From assembly GCA_964482435.1 (NCBI GenBank), contig CAYZXL010000005.1:1-64000 (forward strand): 64,000 bases of DNA, read 5' to 3'. Source of the stretch: CAYZXL01 sp964482435. Its GTDB lineage: Bacteria; Auribacterota; JABMQX01. A program made the position numbers and the translations under genes. Of the stretch, positions 46,886-57,292 are shown one piece after another; position 1 is the stretch's first letter, and the number at the start of each line of letters is the position of its first letter. The notes beneath the pieces are model-generated. The model was given only the letters and a program-made list of their open reading frames with translations, did no database searches and had not been told where the DNA came from.

Positions 46886-49879
46886 ATGAAATATCTTGAA
46901 ATATTGAGCGGAGCAGTCGTTCTCTGCGCTGTAGCCGTACCCAACCCCTGTTTCTCCATCACCGACCTTGAGCCCCAGCTCGTTCATCCGTCGGAGATGC
47001 GGGAAGACGCTCAAAGCATCGCCGAAGCGGAACTCGGTGCGATGCTGATTCGCGCGAAGTATCATGCGAGCTCGGCAGATGCCAAGAAAGCGGAGGAGAT
47101 TTATCGCGATGTCATCGCGAAATTTCCTCAGTGCGCGTACGCGTACTTCCAGCTCGCCGGTCTTCTGATGGGCGCCGACGAGACAGATACGCGAATTCAA
47201 TACCTTGAGAAAGCCATCGAGCTGGATCCCGGGATGAAGCAGGCTTATGAGAGTCTGGTTCTTGCCTACGGGCTCAAGGGGGACAACGACAGGGTAATTG
47301 CCATATACAAAAAGGGCATTGAGAGCGTTGAGGACAACCTGTCCCTTTACGCCAATCTTGCGGACGTGTATGTCCGGCTGGAGAAAAACGGCGACGCGGA
47401 AGGGCTGCTTCTGGAGTCGTGCAATCGGTATCCGGCTTCGCCGGAGGCGTGGTCGAAGCTGATCGAATTCTATGCTGAGACCCGCCAGGCCGAGAAAGAG
47501 GGAGAGACGCTTGAGAAGGCTCTCAAGGCTACCAGCAACAGCCCCAGGCTTCTCCGTGACGTAAGGGGCCTATACCTGAGGCGGAAAGATAACGAGAAAG
47601 CGCTGGCTGTCCTCGTCAAGACCCTGGAGCTATACCCGGAATCTCCCCAAATGTGGGTTCAGCTCGTCCGGTACTACCTTGCCCGTAACGAGAAGGAAAA
47701 GGCAAAAGAGGCTACACAAAAGGCGATCGAGCACGTTCGATACGACGAGGAATTCTTTGCTTCCATCGCGGTCAGTTACATGAACGCGCTGGACTGGGAC
47801 TCCGCCATCTCCGTTTTGAGAGAAGCCACGAAATACCATTCAGGCTCAGTGGAAATATGGAGGATGCTCGCCGGCCTTTACGAGCAGAAAGGGGACAGGG
47901 AACGGGCGCGGGAATGCTATCGGGAGATTCTTTCGATGGAGCCGACGAGGCTCCAGGAGAGAAGACTTCTGGCTTCCTCATACGTCGCCGAGAAAGATTA
48001 TGGGCGAGCTATTGAGGAGTTCGTGAAAGCGATTCACCTTTTCCCGAACGACATCAGGCTGAAGGTGGACGCGGCCAACGCTTACCTCGCCGCCGGGCGC
48101 TTTGAGGAAGGCGAGAAAATATATCTCGACCTGATTAAGCAGCGGCCAGATAATTCAGATTTGTACCTTCTCCTCGCCAATTACTATTACAAGGGAGACA
48201 AACCGGAGAAGATGAACGAGACCGTCGAGAACGCGGTCAAGGTTGAGAAAGAGCCCGCCAGGCAGGCGAGGATTTACTCTCTCATGGGGCAGGCGGCTCT
48301 CGAGAAGATGGACGTTCCCACGGCAGTGAAGTTTTTCCAGGAAGCCCAAAGGCGAGACCCGGAAAACCCTGCCCACGCCTACGCTCTGGCGAGAGCCTAC
48401 CTTCTCGGAGGAGACCGGCAGAGCGCGGTCGAACCTCTCGAGAAAGCCACGAAGCTCGCGCGAACGCCCAACCCCGATTGGCTTTTGACGCTCGGGCAAA
48501 CGTATCGTGCACTTGGCCAAAAGGATAAGGCTGCCGAGAGCTACAGCGGCGCCATCGCCATCCTCCGACAGGCTTGCGAAAAAGACCCGAAGAATTGGGT
48601 GGCCCGGTATCAGCTTGGACAGGCCTATGAAACAGTCGAGAACGACCAGCTTGCCTCCGAAGCCTATGCGGAGACTGTGAAGCTCCAACCCGAAAATGGC
48701 GACCTCAGGTATAAGCTCGCGACGGTCTACAGCGGGATTCACGAGCATGAGAAGGCGCGGGAGCAGCTCGAGAAAGCAATAAAGCTTCCTTCCGTGAAGC
48801 CGGAGTGGTTTCTCCTGCTGGGAGAGGTATGCCGCACTCTCACTAAGAGAGAGGAAGCGGCTCAGGCGTTCGATAAAGGGATTGCCCTGGTTCGCGAAGA
48901 ACTGGACAAGAACCCGCAGGACTTTCAGGTTTTGGCGGTTCTCGGCGAGGCTCAAACGCGAGCCAAGCAGTACGCGGAAGCCGTGAGCTCATTCCGGAAG
49001 GCCGTCGAGCTTGCCGGAGAAAAAACCGATTTCCGGCTTCGCGTGGCGCTGGCGAGGGCACTGGAAGGAGCGGGGGAGGTTGGGCCCGCCAGGGAGCAGT
49101 ACCTCAAAGCCGCTGCGCTTCTCGAGAAAGCGGCGGAGCAAAGCCCAAATGATTCCGAGATCTACTTCCGTCTCGGATTGGTTTATCAGAACGCGGCGGA
49201 TTTTCCGAAATCCTCCGAAGCTCTCTCCAAAGCGGTCGAGCTTGCCGGAGGAAGCGCTTCCTATAACTCGATCATGGCTCTCGGGCAATCGTTTGAGAAG
49301 CTGAGCAAAGCCGACGCAGCGCGCATCCACTACGAGAAGGCCTATTCAGTTCTTTCCGAGCGAATCAAAGAGCAGCCAAAGGACGCGTTTGCTCATTACA
49401 TGCTCGCCAACGTCTGCGACAAACTCGAAAAGCTCGACGAGTGCGAGAAGGAATACAGGACGGTCATGGAGCTTGATCCCTTCTTCGCCTCCGCTTACAA
49501 CAACCTCGGCTATACCTGGATTGAGAGAAACCTCAAACTCGACGAGGCTATCAAGCTCGTTCAGAAGGCACTGGAGCTTGAGCCAGATAGCGGGGCATAC
49601 ATTGACAGCCTTGGATGGGCCTATTTCAGGCAGGCCAAATTCGACGAGGCGCTTGCAGAGCTTCAGCGTTCTCTGAAGTTTGAGAACACCGACCCGACGA
49701 TCTATGACCACCTCGGGGACGTGTACAAAGCGAAAAACATGATCAAAGAGGCCCTCGAGCACTGGAAAAAAGCCCTGGAGATGAATCCCCACGACGAGAA
49801 AATCCGGAAGAAGGTCGAGGAAAACCAGAAACTCCTTCCCTCCGCTGAAAAGGAAAGCCAGCCGGGTGGCGCGGGGTGA
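46886..49879 (+). CDS. Large tetratricopeptide-repeat protein
   Basis: A 997-aa protein with an N-terminal signal peptide (MKYLEILSGAVVLCAVAVPN, then PCFS) and then TPR helices over nearly its whole length. About 20 or more units are visible, for example AYAYFQLAGLLMG, AIELDPGMKQAYESLVLAYG, AYNNLGYTWIERNLKLDEAI and YIDSLGWAYFRQAKFDEALA. It is probably a periplasmic or surface scaffold, perhaps for polysaccharide export or outer-membrane assembly, as with other large TPR proteins in exosortase-containing bacteria; no partner is shown in the sequence. Confidence 0.9.
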   Translation: MKYLEILSGAVVLCAVAVPNPCFSITDLEPQLVHPSEMREDAQSIAEAELGAMLIRAKYHASSADAKKAEEIYRDVIAKFPQCAYAYFQLAGLLMGADETDTRIQYLEKAIELDPGMKQAYESLVLAYGLKGDNDRVIAIYKKGIESVEDNLSLYANLADVYVRLEKNGDAEGLLLESCNRYPASPEAWSKLIEFYAETRQAEKEGETLEKALKATSNSPRLLRDVRGLYLRRKDNEKALAVLVKTLELYPESPQMWVQLVRYYLARNEKEKAKEATQKAIEHVRYDEEFFASIAVSYMNALDWDSAISVLREATKYHSGSVEIWRMLAGLYEQKGDRERARECYREILSMEPTRLQERRLLASSYVAEKDYGRAIEEFVKAIHLFPNDIRLKVDAANAYLAAGRFEEGEKIYLDLIKQRPDNSDLYLLLANYYYKGDKPEKMNETVENAVKVEKEPARQARIYSLMGQAALEKMDVPTAVKFFQEAQRRDPENPAHAYALARAYLLGGDRQSAVEPLEKATKLARTPNPDWLLTLGQTYRALGQKDKAAESYSGAIAILRQACEKDPKNWVARYQLGQAYETVENDQLASEAYAETVKLQPENGDLRYKLATVYSGIHEHEKAREQLEKAIKLPSVKPEWFLLLGEVCRTLTKREEAAQAFDKGIALVREELDKNPQDFQVLAVLGEAQTRAKQYAEAVSSFRKAVELAGEKTDFRLRVALARALEGAGEVGPAREQYLKAAALLEKAAEQSPNDSEIYFRLGLVYQNAADFPKSSEALSKAVELAGGSASYNSIMALGQSFEKLSKADAARIHYEKAYSVLSERIKEQPKDAFAHYMLANVCDKLEKLDECEKEYRTVMELDPFFASAYNNLGYTWIERNLKLDEAIKLVQKALELEPDSGAYIDSLGWAYFRQAKFDEALAELQRSLKFENTDPTIYDHLGDVYKAKNMIKEALEHWKKALEMNPHDEKIRKKVEENQKLLPSAEKESQPGGAG

Positions 49880-49978
49880 TGCGCTGCTTGGCCCGAGCTA
49901 AGTCTCGCGCGGCTGATTTCCGGCCAGCCGCCGAGTAGCTTTCTCGTCGGGGACCGCGGCCAAGGCGCCAATCAGAAG

Positions 49979-51796
49979 ATGTTTGATTATCCGAAGAAAT
50001 ACGATGTCATCGTCGTCGGAGGCGGGCATGCCGGGGGAGAAGCGGCCCTTTCCTCGGCGAGGATGGGGATGTCAACCCTCCTTCTCACGATAAACCTTGA
50101 TACCATAGCGCAGATGTCCTGCAACCCTGCCGTCGGGGGATTGGCGAAGGGGCATCTCGTTCGGGAAATAGACGCCCTCGGCGGCGAGATGGCAAAAATA
50201 ACCGACCGCAGCACGATTCACTTTCGGATGCTCAACACGAGAAAAGGCCCTGCGGTCTGGGCGCCGAGAGCCCAGACCGATAAGAAAGCCTACCAGTTTG
50301 CCTTCAAGCAGGCTCTTGAGAAGCAGGAGAATCTCGATGTCAAGCAGGCTGTCGTCACGGGGATTCTGACCGACGACGGAAAGGCAGTCGGGGTGACGAC
50401 CGCGGGGAATATTCGGTACTTTGGGCGGGCTGTGATTCTGTGCACGGGGACGTTTCTGAATGGAGTCATCCACGTCGGGCTGGAGTCTTTTCCGTCGGGG
50501 AGAGCTGGTGAAGTTCCGTCCGTGGAACTGTCGGACAACCTTCGATACCTCGGCTTTTCGCTCGGCAGGCTGAAAACAGGCACCTGTCCGAGGCTCAACG
50601 CCCGGACGATTGACTTCTCTCGACTTGTGGAGCAGCCTTCAGATTCGGGCTCGGCTCGTTTCTCCCATACCGATGCGGGACCTCGCCTTGCCGACATCCC
50701 ATGCTTCATAACCCATACAAACAGGCGAACTGCCGAGGTGATTCGCAACAACCTCGACCGCTCTCCTCTCTACAGCGGCAAGATTAAAGGGACGGGCGTG
50801 AGATATTGCCCCTCCATCGAGGACAAAATCGTTCGGTTTCCCGAGAAAGAATCCCACCACATTTTTCTCGAGCCGGAGGGACTGAACACCGAGGAGATTT
50901 ACGTGAACGGCGCCTCGACCAGTCTCCCCTATGATGTGCAGATTGAGATGATTCGCTCCATCAGGGGGCTGGAGAACGCGGAGATCATGCGACCAGGTTA
51001 CGCCATCGAATACGACTTCGCGTTTCCGGACCAGCTCAGGGCGACGATGGAGACGAAGCTCGTCGAGGGACTCTATTTCGCCGGGCAGATTAACGGGACT
51101 TCTGGCTACGAGGAGGCTGCTGCCCAGGGCTTGATGGCGGGGATCAACGCTGCCCTGAAGCTAAAGGGCGAACCACCTTTTTTCCTCGATAGGTCGGAAG
51201 CATACATCGGTGTGCTCATTGACGACCTCGTCGTGAAAGGGACGAGCGAACCGTATCGCATGTTCACTTCTCGCGCGGAATATCGGCTGCTGCTTCGGCA
51301 GGACAACGCTGATCTTCGCCTGACAAGATATGGTCACAAGTTCGGCCTCGTCGGGGACGATTTCTTCCGTTCCGTCGAGGAGAAAAGGGCAACGATTGAG
51401 TCGGAGGTTGGGCGACTCAGGACGGTTTTTGACGGCCCAAGCTCTCTCGCTCAGGTCCTAAAGCGACCCGAAGTGACCTACCAGGAGTTGAGAGGACGAT
51501 TCCCCGATAAGGTCGGGTCCTTTTCCGACGAGACCGAACGGCAAATCGAGCTCGAGATTAAATACGAGGGGTATATAAGCCGCCAGAAAGAGCAGGTCGA
51601 ACGCTTCCAGAAAATAGAAGGCAGGCTCATTCCTCCTTCGATTGACTACTCGACCATGAAAGGACTCCGCAAAGAAGCTGTCGAAAAGCTCACCAGACTC
51701 CAGCCCCGTTCTCTCGGTCAGGCATCCCGCATATCCGGCGTTTCACCTGCCGACATCTCCGTCCTTATGGTCTGGCTCAAGAAGAATGGTCGTTGA
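49979..51796 (+). CDS. mnmG: tRNA uridine-34 5-carboxymethylaminomethyl modification enzyme MnmG (GidA)
   Basis: A 605-aa protein, slightly shorter than most MnmG (about 620-650). FAD site VIVVGGGHAGGEAAL; MSCNPAVGGLAKGHLVREI; NTRKGPAVWAPRAQTDK; TGTFLNGVIHVG; LKTGTCPRL; YIGVLIDDLVVKGTSEPYRM with TSRAEYRLLLRQDNADLR; and the C-terminal LGQASRISGVSPADISVLM that binds MnmE and tRNA. With MnmE it modifies wobble uridine in tRNAs using methylene-tetrahydrofolate and glycine or ammonium. No mnmE or rsmG is next to it here. Confidence 0.97.
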   Translation: MFDYPKKYDVIVVGGGHAGGEAALSSARMGMSTLLLTINLDTIAQMSCNPAVGGLAKGHLVREIDALGGEMAKITDRSTIHFRMLNTRKGPAVWAPRAQTDKKAYQFAFKQALEKQENLDVKQAVVTGILTDDGKAVGVTTAGNIRYFGRAVILCTGTFLNGVIHVGLESFPSGRAGEVPSVELSDNLRYLGFSLGRLKTGTCPRLNARTIDFSRLVEQPSDSGSARFSHTDAGPRLADIPCFITHTNRRTAEVIRNNLDRSPLYSGKIKGTGVRYCPSIEDKIVRFPEKESHHIFLEPEGLNTEEIYVNGASTSLPYDVQIEMIRSIRGLENAEIMRPGYAIEYDFAFPDQLRATMETKLVEGLYFAGQINGTSGYEEAAAQGLMAGINAALKLKGEPPFFLDRSEAYIGVLIDDLVVKGTSEPYRMFTSRAEYRLLLRQDNADLRLTRYGHKFGLVGDDFFRSVEEKRATIESEVGRLRTVFDGPSSLAQVLKRPEVTYQELRGRFPDKVGSFSDETERQIELEIKYEGYISRQKEQVERFQKIEGRLIPPSIDYSTMKGLRKEAVEKLTRLQPRSLGQASRISGVSPADISVLMVWLKKNGR

Positions 51797-51876
51797 TGAC
51801 CGAGCTGCGTTCCTGGGCATACGCGAAGGACACGCGCGCTCCGCAACAGGCAAGGCGGCAGTGCTGTTGCCGGTCG

Positions 51877-52224
51877 CTACATGGCGCCTTCTCGGCGCAG
51901 AATGTCTTCCATCTGGGAGCAGAGCGAATCCGCTTTGTTGGCCGCCACGTCCCAAACGATTTCGTAATCCACGCCAAAATAATTGTGGACGAGTTTGTCC
52001 CTCATGCCTGCCACGGCGCGCCAATCAACTTCGGGGTAGCGCTCACGCAATTCGGAAGGTATCCTTTTGGCCGCCTCGCCGATGATTTCGACGCTGCGGA
52101 CATACGCTCTTTTCACCGTCTCGTCCCGCATGAACCGTTGACGGGTAGTCGCCTTGACGTGCGCGGCGAGGTACTTCGCCTCGTCGAGAATGTGCCGGAA
52201 GTAATCAAGCGGCGAAACCGACAT
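51877..52224 (-). CDS. hepT: HepT-like toxin (DUF86 HEPN RNase)
   Basis: A 115-aa HEPN-domain protein with the RX4HXY active-site motif as RDKLVHNY (within GMRDKLVHNYFGVDYEIVW), plus SVEIIGEAAKRIPSELRERYPEVDW. HepT toxins cleave tRNA or mRNA until AMPylated by the MntA partner, whose gene overlaps it by 20 bp upstream. The overlap implies coupled translation, antitoxin first. Confidence 0.9.
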   Translation of the reverse strand: MSVSPLDYFRHILDEAKYLAAHVKATTRQRFMRDETVKRAYVRSVEIIGEAAKRIPSELRERYPEVDWRAVAGMRDKLVHNYFGVDYEIVWDVAANKADSLCSQMEDILRREGAM

Positions 52225-52522
52225 ACTCGACCTCTTGAAGGATTTTCGGCCCGACGTATGGGCTCAACGACTCAGGCGTCACCAGCTCAACCCTCCGTCG
52301 CAGCAGGTCCTCCAGAAGGAAACATAGTCGAATGAAATTGTCGAAGGTCTTTTTCCCGGGCTCGAACTCAACCAGGAAATCCACATCGCTCCCTTTCGCC
52401 TGATCGCCGCGTGCAAAAGAGCCAAACAGCCCCAGTTGCCTTACACCGAGGGCCTCGATTGTGCGCGCGTTGGCGCGCAGGGCCCTGACGATTTCATTCT
52501 TGGATTGCGCCGGCTTGCTCAC
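52205..52522 (-). CDS. mntA: MntA-like minimal nucleotidyltransferase antitoxin
   Basis: A 105-aa protein with the nucleotidyltransferase motif GLFGSFARGDQAKGSDVDFL (glycine-serine and two aspartates) and a third acidic residue in RVELVTPE. MntA antitoxins add AMP to a tyrosine of HepT's RX4HXY motif. GTG start at 52522, with GGAAG upstream. Confidence 0.9.
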   Translation of the reverse strand: MSKPAQSKNEIVRALRANARTIEALGVRQLGLFGSFARGDQAKGSDVDFLVEFEPGKKTFDNFIRLCFLLEDLLRRRVELVTPESLSPYVGPKILQEVEYVGFAA

Positions 52523-52909
52523 TCAACATCTTCCTTTCGCTCCAGCGCGCCCGGCCAATAGCCCCGCCGGTGGACAACACGAGCCTTCGTGCGCCGCTCA
52601 GTGCTCGTCTGCAAGATTCTTGTCGAGAAAAGCCTGCACTTGGCCCGCGGCTGCATCGTTCGTTGCGGTCTCCCGAGTCCCCCGGTTCCGTTCAGGGGGG
52701 GGTGTGGCCCCGTGGCGGACGCCTATTTTTCGCGCACTATAGGAGAATCATAGTGGGATACGCGCCGGTCGTCAAGAGGCAGCACCGCAGACGGAAACTC
52801 GTCGTCCTTGACTGGGGGCGCACCGTTCTGGCAGACTCCTGTTGTCTTTCTGAGTGACATAGGTTCGTTGAGAACAAACCTTTGGCCCCGGTTTGACAGG
52901 AGGGCAACG
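52523..52909. other. Intergenic region
   Basis: About 390 bp without a supported gene, between divergent units. CACTAT (52735-52740) and ATAGTG (52750-52755) make an inverted repeat with a 9-nt loop. No good promoter pair was found. Confidence 0.4.
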
Positions 52910-54115
52910 ATGCGGAGACAAGTCGAATGGATTGACTTTACGAGCAAGAGAATCTTGGTGGCAACGCTGTTTCTCGGGTTGATGGCTGCTGCAATGTGTC
53001 CTGTCGCGTATTGTTCGTCCATCAAATGGAAGCATTTGTCCAGCAGGAATGGGGATTTGCCGGTACCGGGCGCTTCCAACGAGCAGACGGCAGCTTTGAT
53101 TCTCGACGTGGACAAGGATGGCGTGAACGATTTCGTCGTTGCATGCCGCATCAAGGGACCGGCAGTGATCTGGTTTCGGCGCCAGGCCGACGGATGGAGG
53201 AGATATGTGATTGACAACGACACCCTGGCGGTTGAGGCCGGAGCGACCTCCTGCGACATTGACGGGGATGGGGACCTCGATTTCGTCATGGGGGGCGACT
53301 GGCAAAGCAACCAGGTCTGGTGGTGGGAAAATCCCTACCCCAATTACGATCCCAACACGCCGTGGAAGCGCCGATGCGTCAAAAACTCCGGTGAGAAAAA
53401 GCACCATCACCAACTGTTCGGCGATTTCGACGGCGACGGGAAGGCTGAGCTTGTCTTCTGGAATCAAGGGGCGAGCAAGCTGTTTCTGGCGGAAGTTCCG
53501 GCTGACCCAAAGACAACCGAGACGTGGCCTTACACCGCAATCTATTCCTACACCGGAGGCGAGCACGAAGGGCTGGCAAAGGCGGACGTGGACGGCGACG
53601 GGAAGTTGGACATCGTTGGAGGCGGACGGTGGTTCAAGCATGAGGGCGGAGCGAGTTTCACACCTCATGTGATTGATGATCAGCAGAGGTTCGCCAAGGC
53701 GGCCTCAGGGCAGTTGAAAAAAGGTGGCTGGGCGGAAACGGTTTTTTGCCCGGGGGACGCCATTGGCCGACTGAAGTGGTACGAGTGGGACGGCGGTCAG
53801 TGGGTCTCGCACGACCTCCTCGGCGTTGATATAGTTCACGGGCACAGTCTGGAGCTCGCCGACTTCGATGGCGACGGGAATCTCGACATTTTCTGCGCCG
53901 AGATGCATACCCCGGGCCACAAGGAGGAGGCGACGATGTGGGTTTTCTTTGGCGACGGAAAAGGAAATTTCCAAAAGACCGTAATCGCCACTGGCTACGG
54001 TAATCACGAGTCGCAGGTGGGCGACCTCGACGGCGACGGCGACGTTGACATCCTGCACAAGCCTTACACGTGGGACGCCCCGGGGATAGACGTCTGGCTC
54101 AATGATACGAGGTGA
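52910..54115 (+). CDS. Secreted FG-GAP/VCBS-repeat propeller protein
   Basis: A 401-aa protein with an N-terminal export signal (RILVATLFLGLMAAAMCPVA) and at least five FG-GAP-type calcium-loop repeats: DVDKDGVNDFV, DIDGDGDLDFV, DFDGDGKAELV, DVDGDGKLDIV, DFDGDGNLDIF and DLDGDGDVDIL. These form a beta-propeller and occur in surface and secreted proteins. Catalytic residues are not evident. ATG 52910 has AGGAGG upstream. It opens a plus-strand run of four exported proteins. Confidence 0.9.
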   Translation: MRRQVEWIDFTSKRILVATLFLGLMAAAMCPVAYCSSIKWKHLSSRNGDLPVPGASNEQTAALILDVDKDGVNDFVVACRIKGPAVIWFRRQADGWRRYVIDNDTLAVEAGATSCDIDGDGDLDFVMGGDWQSNQVWWWENPYPNYDPNTPWKRRCVKNSGEKKHHHQLFGDFDGDGKAELVFWNQGASKLFLAEVPADPKTTETWPYTAIYSYTGGEHEGLAKADVDGDGKLDIVGGGRWFKHEGGASFTPHVIDDQQRFAKAASGQLKKGGWAETVFCPGDAIGRLKWYEWDGGQWVSHDLLGVDIVHGHSLELADFDGDGNLDIFCAEMHTPGHKEEATMWVFFGDGKGNFQKTVIATGYGNHESQVGDLDGDGDVDILHKPYTWDAPGIDVWLNDTR

Positions 54116-54158
54116 GAGGCGAAGCGGCTTCTGACATTAGAGCAAAGGTGAAAGCGGA

Positions 54159-55604
54159 GTGGTGATTAGGTTCTTGTTTTGCTTTGGATGGAGACTTCGG
54201 CGGTTGCAGCTCCGTGAGGGGTCTTTCTCATGCGAAGGTTCTGGTGGTCCGGCGCGGTTCGCGGTCGCGGCGCTCAAATGGCTTCTGGTGGTTGTCATGG
54301 TATGGGGCGCGGTCAGGCCGGTCTCGGCAACAGTGCTCTCGCCACATCGTGACAACCCGCGCTACTTTCAGAACGGAGAAGGCAAACCGGTGGTCCTCGT
54401 AGGCGATTACACATGGGGCACATTCTCCGACGTCAAGTACGACTTCGAGGCAATGTTCGATACACTTAGCGCGAATGGACTCAACTTTGCTCGTGTCTGG
54501 GTGTGGTGGGGGTGCGAGGAGTTTCCGGAGCGCGACAATGGCGTACACTTTCTTCCCTACCTGCGCACAGGTCCTGGCAACGCGAACGACGGCAGGAAGA
54601 GGTACGATATCACCCGGTTCGACCCTGCTTTTTTCCGGCGTCTGAGGGGCGTGTGCACGGCGGCCGAAAAAAGGGGTATATTCGTGCAGTTGACGCTGTT
54701 CGACGCATGGATGGTCAAGCACGGACACCTGTGGAGACTCCACGCTTACCACCGGGACAACAACATCAATGGCCTGGATGGCGATCCGGGTAATACGGGG
54801 GAAGGGACCGACGGGAAGCGAGGCTTCTGCTCCGTGGGCAACCCTAAGGTGATGAAGGCGCAGAAGGCTTTCATCTGCAAGGTGCTGGACGCGGTGGGCG
54901 ACTTGGACAACATTCTTTTCGAGATCGCCAATGAGAACTACTACAATGCCGAGTGGGAGCGGCATCTGTGCGAGTTCATTCACGAATATGAAAAGGGTAA
55001 GCAGAGCCGGCACGTCGTCATGCCCCTCGACTTGCCGAACCACGACTACGGCGGCGTCAAAACCTGGGATGTGCAGCGGCTTCATTCGGCACTGATGAAG
55101 GCAAGATCGCTGAATCGGCCTTTGATCTTCGACACCGACGGCATCGGCAGTCCCGACGATGCAACGGTGCGGAAGGCGGTATGGACAGCATTTGTCAGCG
55201 GGGGCCACGTGAATTACCTGGATGACAGCTTGCAAATCGGAGCGCTGCACAAGGGGGATTTCAAGGGGTCCCGTCGGGAGACCATGCGCCAGCAGCTCGG
55301 CCATCTCGCGAATTTCAGCAAGCGTGTCTCCTTCTGGGAAATGGAACCCCGGGACGACCTGGTGAAGGCCGGAAAGGCCTTTGCAATGTCGTCGGCGAAC
55401 GAATTCGTGGCCTACATGCCGACCGGGGGAACAGTCACGCTGGACTTGAGCAGCCTGCAGGGCAAGCTCGTGGCGCGCTGGCTTGATCCGCGCAAGGGCG
55501 AATCGGGGAAGGTGCTTGACGTAGGGGGCGGAAACGTGCGCGAGTTCCGAGCGCCGGATCAGCAGGACTGGGCGCTGTATCTTCGGAAATGCGACGCGAA
55601 GTAA
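54159..55604 (+). CDS. Secreted DUF4038-type glycoside-hydrolase-like protein (first copy)
   Basis: A 481-aa protein. A hydrophobic export segment lies at about residues 35-57 (FAVAALKWLLVVVMVWGAV). The body is a TIM-barrel like DUF4038/apiosidase enzymes: NPRYFQNGEGKPVVLVGDYT, NGLNFARVWVWWGCEE, NILFEIANENYYNAEW (likely acid/base Glu), PLIFDTDGIG, and a C-terminal beta domain (YMPTGGTVTLDLSSLQG, WLDPRKGES). It probably cleaves a plant or microbial polysaccharide; the substrate is unknown. Only GTG starts fit (54159), which leaves an unusually long N-region; the true start may be further in. Confidence 0.8.
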   Translation: MVIRFLFCFGWRLRRLQLREGSFSCEGSGGPARFAVAALKWLLVVVMVWGAVRPVSATVLSPHRDNPRYFQNGEGKPVVLVGDYTWGTFSDVKYDFEAMFDTLSANGLNFARVWVWWGCEEFPERDNGVHFLPYLRTGPGNANDGRKRYDITRFDPAFFRRLRGVCTAAEKRGIFVQLTLFDAWMVKHGHLWRLHAYHRDNNINGLDGDPGNTGEGTDGKRGFCSVGNPKVMKAQKAFICKVLDAVGDLDNILFEIANENYYNAEWERHLCEFIHEYEKGKQSRHVVMPLDLPNHDYGGVKTWDVQRLHSALMKARSLNRPLIFDTDGIGSPDDATVRKAVWTAFVSGGHVNYLDDSLQIGALHKGDFKGSRRETMRQQLGHLANFSKRVSFWEMEPRDDLVKAGKAFAMSSANEFVAYMPTGGTVTLDLSSLQGKLVARWLDPRKGESGKVLDVGGGNVREFRAPDQQDWALYLRKCDAK

Positions 55605-55711
55605 CGAGCGGCGCGACGGCGAGCTTCGTTGCTATGCCACTCAAGAGGAGCGGCGTGGTTGATGGGTTCACTGTACGCGACCTCGAGCTGATGTTATGGG
55701 AGGGAGTGCCA

Positions 55712-57205
55712 ATGAAACGTTTTTCACGGAGGTTGTCGGATCGGTTTCGGGCGCTGCGGCTTGACGGGGGCAGGTTGTTCGGTCGGCTCCTCACGCCCGC
55801 CAGCTTCGATTGGAAGTGGGTGGCTACCGGGCTGCTGTTGTTGGTGGTACAAGTGGGGAGGGTTGAGGCGGTCTCCGCCACCGGGCCGCTGAGGGTGTGC
55901 GAAAAGAATCCGCGCTACTTCACCGACGGCAGTGGCAAGGTTGTTTACCTGACTGGCTCACATACCTGGAACAACCTCGTTGACATGGGGCCTTCGGACC
56001 CGCCGCCAGCGTTTGACTTCCCGCGCTACCTGGATTGGATGGAGAAGCAGAATCACAACTTCATGCGAATGTGGACGTGGGAATCCGCTACGTGGGACAC
56101 GCGGGACGTTTACTCAGCTTTTGGGCCGAAGAAGACGGTTCACACCGCAGCCCCTCAGCCCTGGGCACGCACCGGACCGGGCAACGCTCTCGACGGCAAA
56201 CCGAAGTTCGACCTGAAGAACTTCAATCAGGAGTATTTCGGTCGCATGCGGTTGGGGGTCAGCGCGGCGCGCGACCGGGGGATTTATGCCTCGGTGATGC
56301 TCTTCGAGGGGTGGGGTCTCCAGTTCGCTCAGGGTGCGTGGCAAAGCCACCCCTTCAACCGCGAAAATAACATCAACGGCTTTGACGGAGACCTGAACGG
56401 CGACGGGAAGGGGCTTGACATATACACCCTTGCCAGCCCGGCCATCACCGCTTTCCAGGAATCTTACGTCAGGAAGGTCATAGACACCGTCAACGACCTC
56501 GACAACGTCCTCTACGAGATTTCTAACGAGAACCATCCGCCGTCCACTCAATGGCAGTACCACATGATTGATTTCATTCACAAGTACGAAAAGGGCAAGC
56601 CGAAGCAGCACCCCGTCGGGATGACTTTTCAGTACCAGGGAGGAAAGAACAGCACGCTTTTCGAAAGTCCCGGCGATTGGATTTCGCCCAATGCCGACGG
56701 CGGTTATCGAGACGACCCGCCACCTGCCGACGGACGCAAGGTCGTCCTCAACGACACGGACCACCTCTGGGGTATCGGAGGAAATCAGGCGTGGGTTTGG
56801 AAGAGCTTTTTGCGAGGGCACAATCCGATCTTCATGGACCCTTATCAGGGCGTGGTCCTCAGCAGCCAGCTCGACCCGAAATTTGACCCCGTCCGTCGGA
56901 GCATGGGATACACGCGGAAGCTCGCGAATCGAATGAACCTCGTGGAGATGGTCCCGCGCAACGACCTCTCTTCCACGAAATACTGCCTCGCCAATCCGGG
57001 GTCGGAGTACCTTGTGTATCTTCCTTCCGGAGGGACAGTCACAGTGGACCTCTCTGCGGCGTCGGGAGCACTCCTCGTCGAGTGGTTCAACCCGACGACG
57101 GGCGAGACGGTGAAAGGCGATGAGACCACGGGAGGCGCGAAGCGCGACTTCACGGCGCCGTTTTCAGGTGATGCTGTGCTTTACATTTATGGGCGAAAAA
57201 AGTAG
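55712..57205 (+). CDS. Secreted DUF4038-type glycoside-hydrolase-like protein (second copy)
   Basis: A 497-aa paralog of the preceding gene. Export segment at about 33-55 (VATGLLLLVVQVGRVEAVSA); NPRYFTDGSGKVVYLTGSHT; QNHNFMRMWTWESATW; NVLYEISNENHPPSTQW (likely acid/base Glu); LNDTDHLWGIGG; ending YLPSGGTVTVDLSAASGALL and WFNPTTGETVKG. Start ATG 55712, with GGGAGGGAG upstream; the frame is open further back, overlapping the previous gene. The tandem arrangement suggests complementary action on one polymer. Confidence 0.85.
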   Translation: MKRFSRRLSDRFRALRLDGGRLFGRLLTPASFDWKWVATGLLLLVVQVGRVEAVSATGPLRVCEKNPRYFTDGSGKVVYLTGSHTWNNLVDMGPSDPPPAFDFPRYLDWMEKQNHNFMRMWTWESATWDTRDVYSAFGPKKTVHTAAPQPWARTGPGNALDGKPKFDLKNFNQEYFGRMRLGVSAARDRGIYASVMLFEGWGLQFAQGAWQSHPFNRENNINGFDGDLNGDGKGLDIYTLASPAITAFQESYVRKVIDTVNDLDNVLYEISNENHPPSTQWQYHMIDFIHKYEKGKPKQHPVGMTFQYQGGKNSTLFESPGDWISPNADGGYRDDPPPADGRKVVLNDTDHLWGIGGNQAWVWKSFLRGHNPIFMDPYQGVVLSSQLDPKFDPVRRSMGYTRKLANRMNLVEMVPRNDLSSTKYCLANPGSEYLVYLPSGGTVTVDLSAASGALLVEWFNPTTGETVKGDETTGGAKRDFTAPFSGDAVLYIYGRKK

Positions 57206-57292
57206 CGGTTTCACCAAGGGCGATCGGTTGCTGCGGCCTTGAGTGCGAAATGCAGTTCGGCTTTCAGGCAATTCATTGAGGAGGCGTCAACC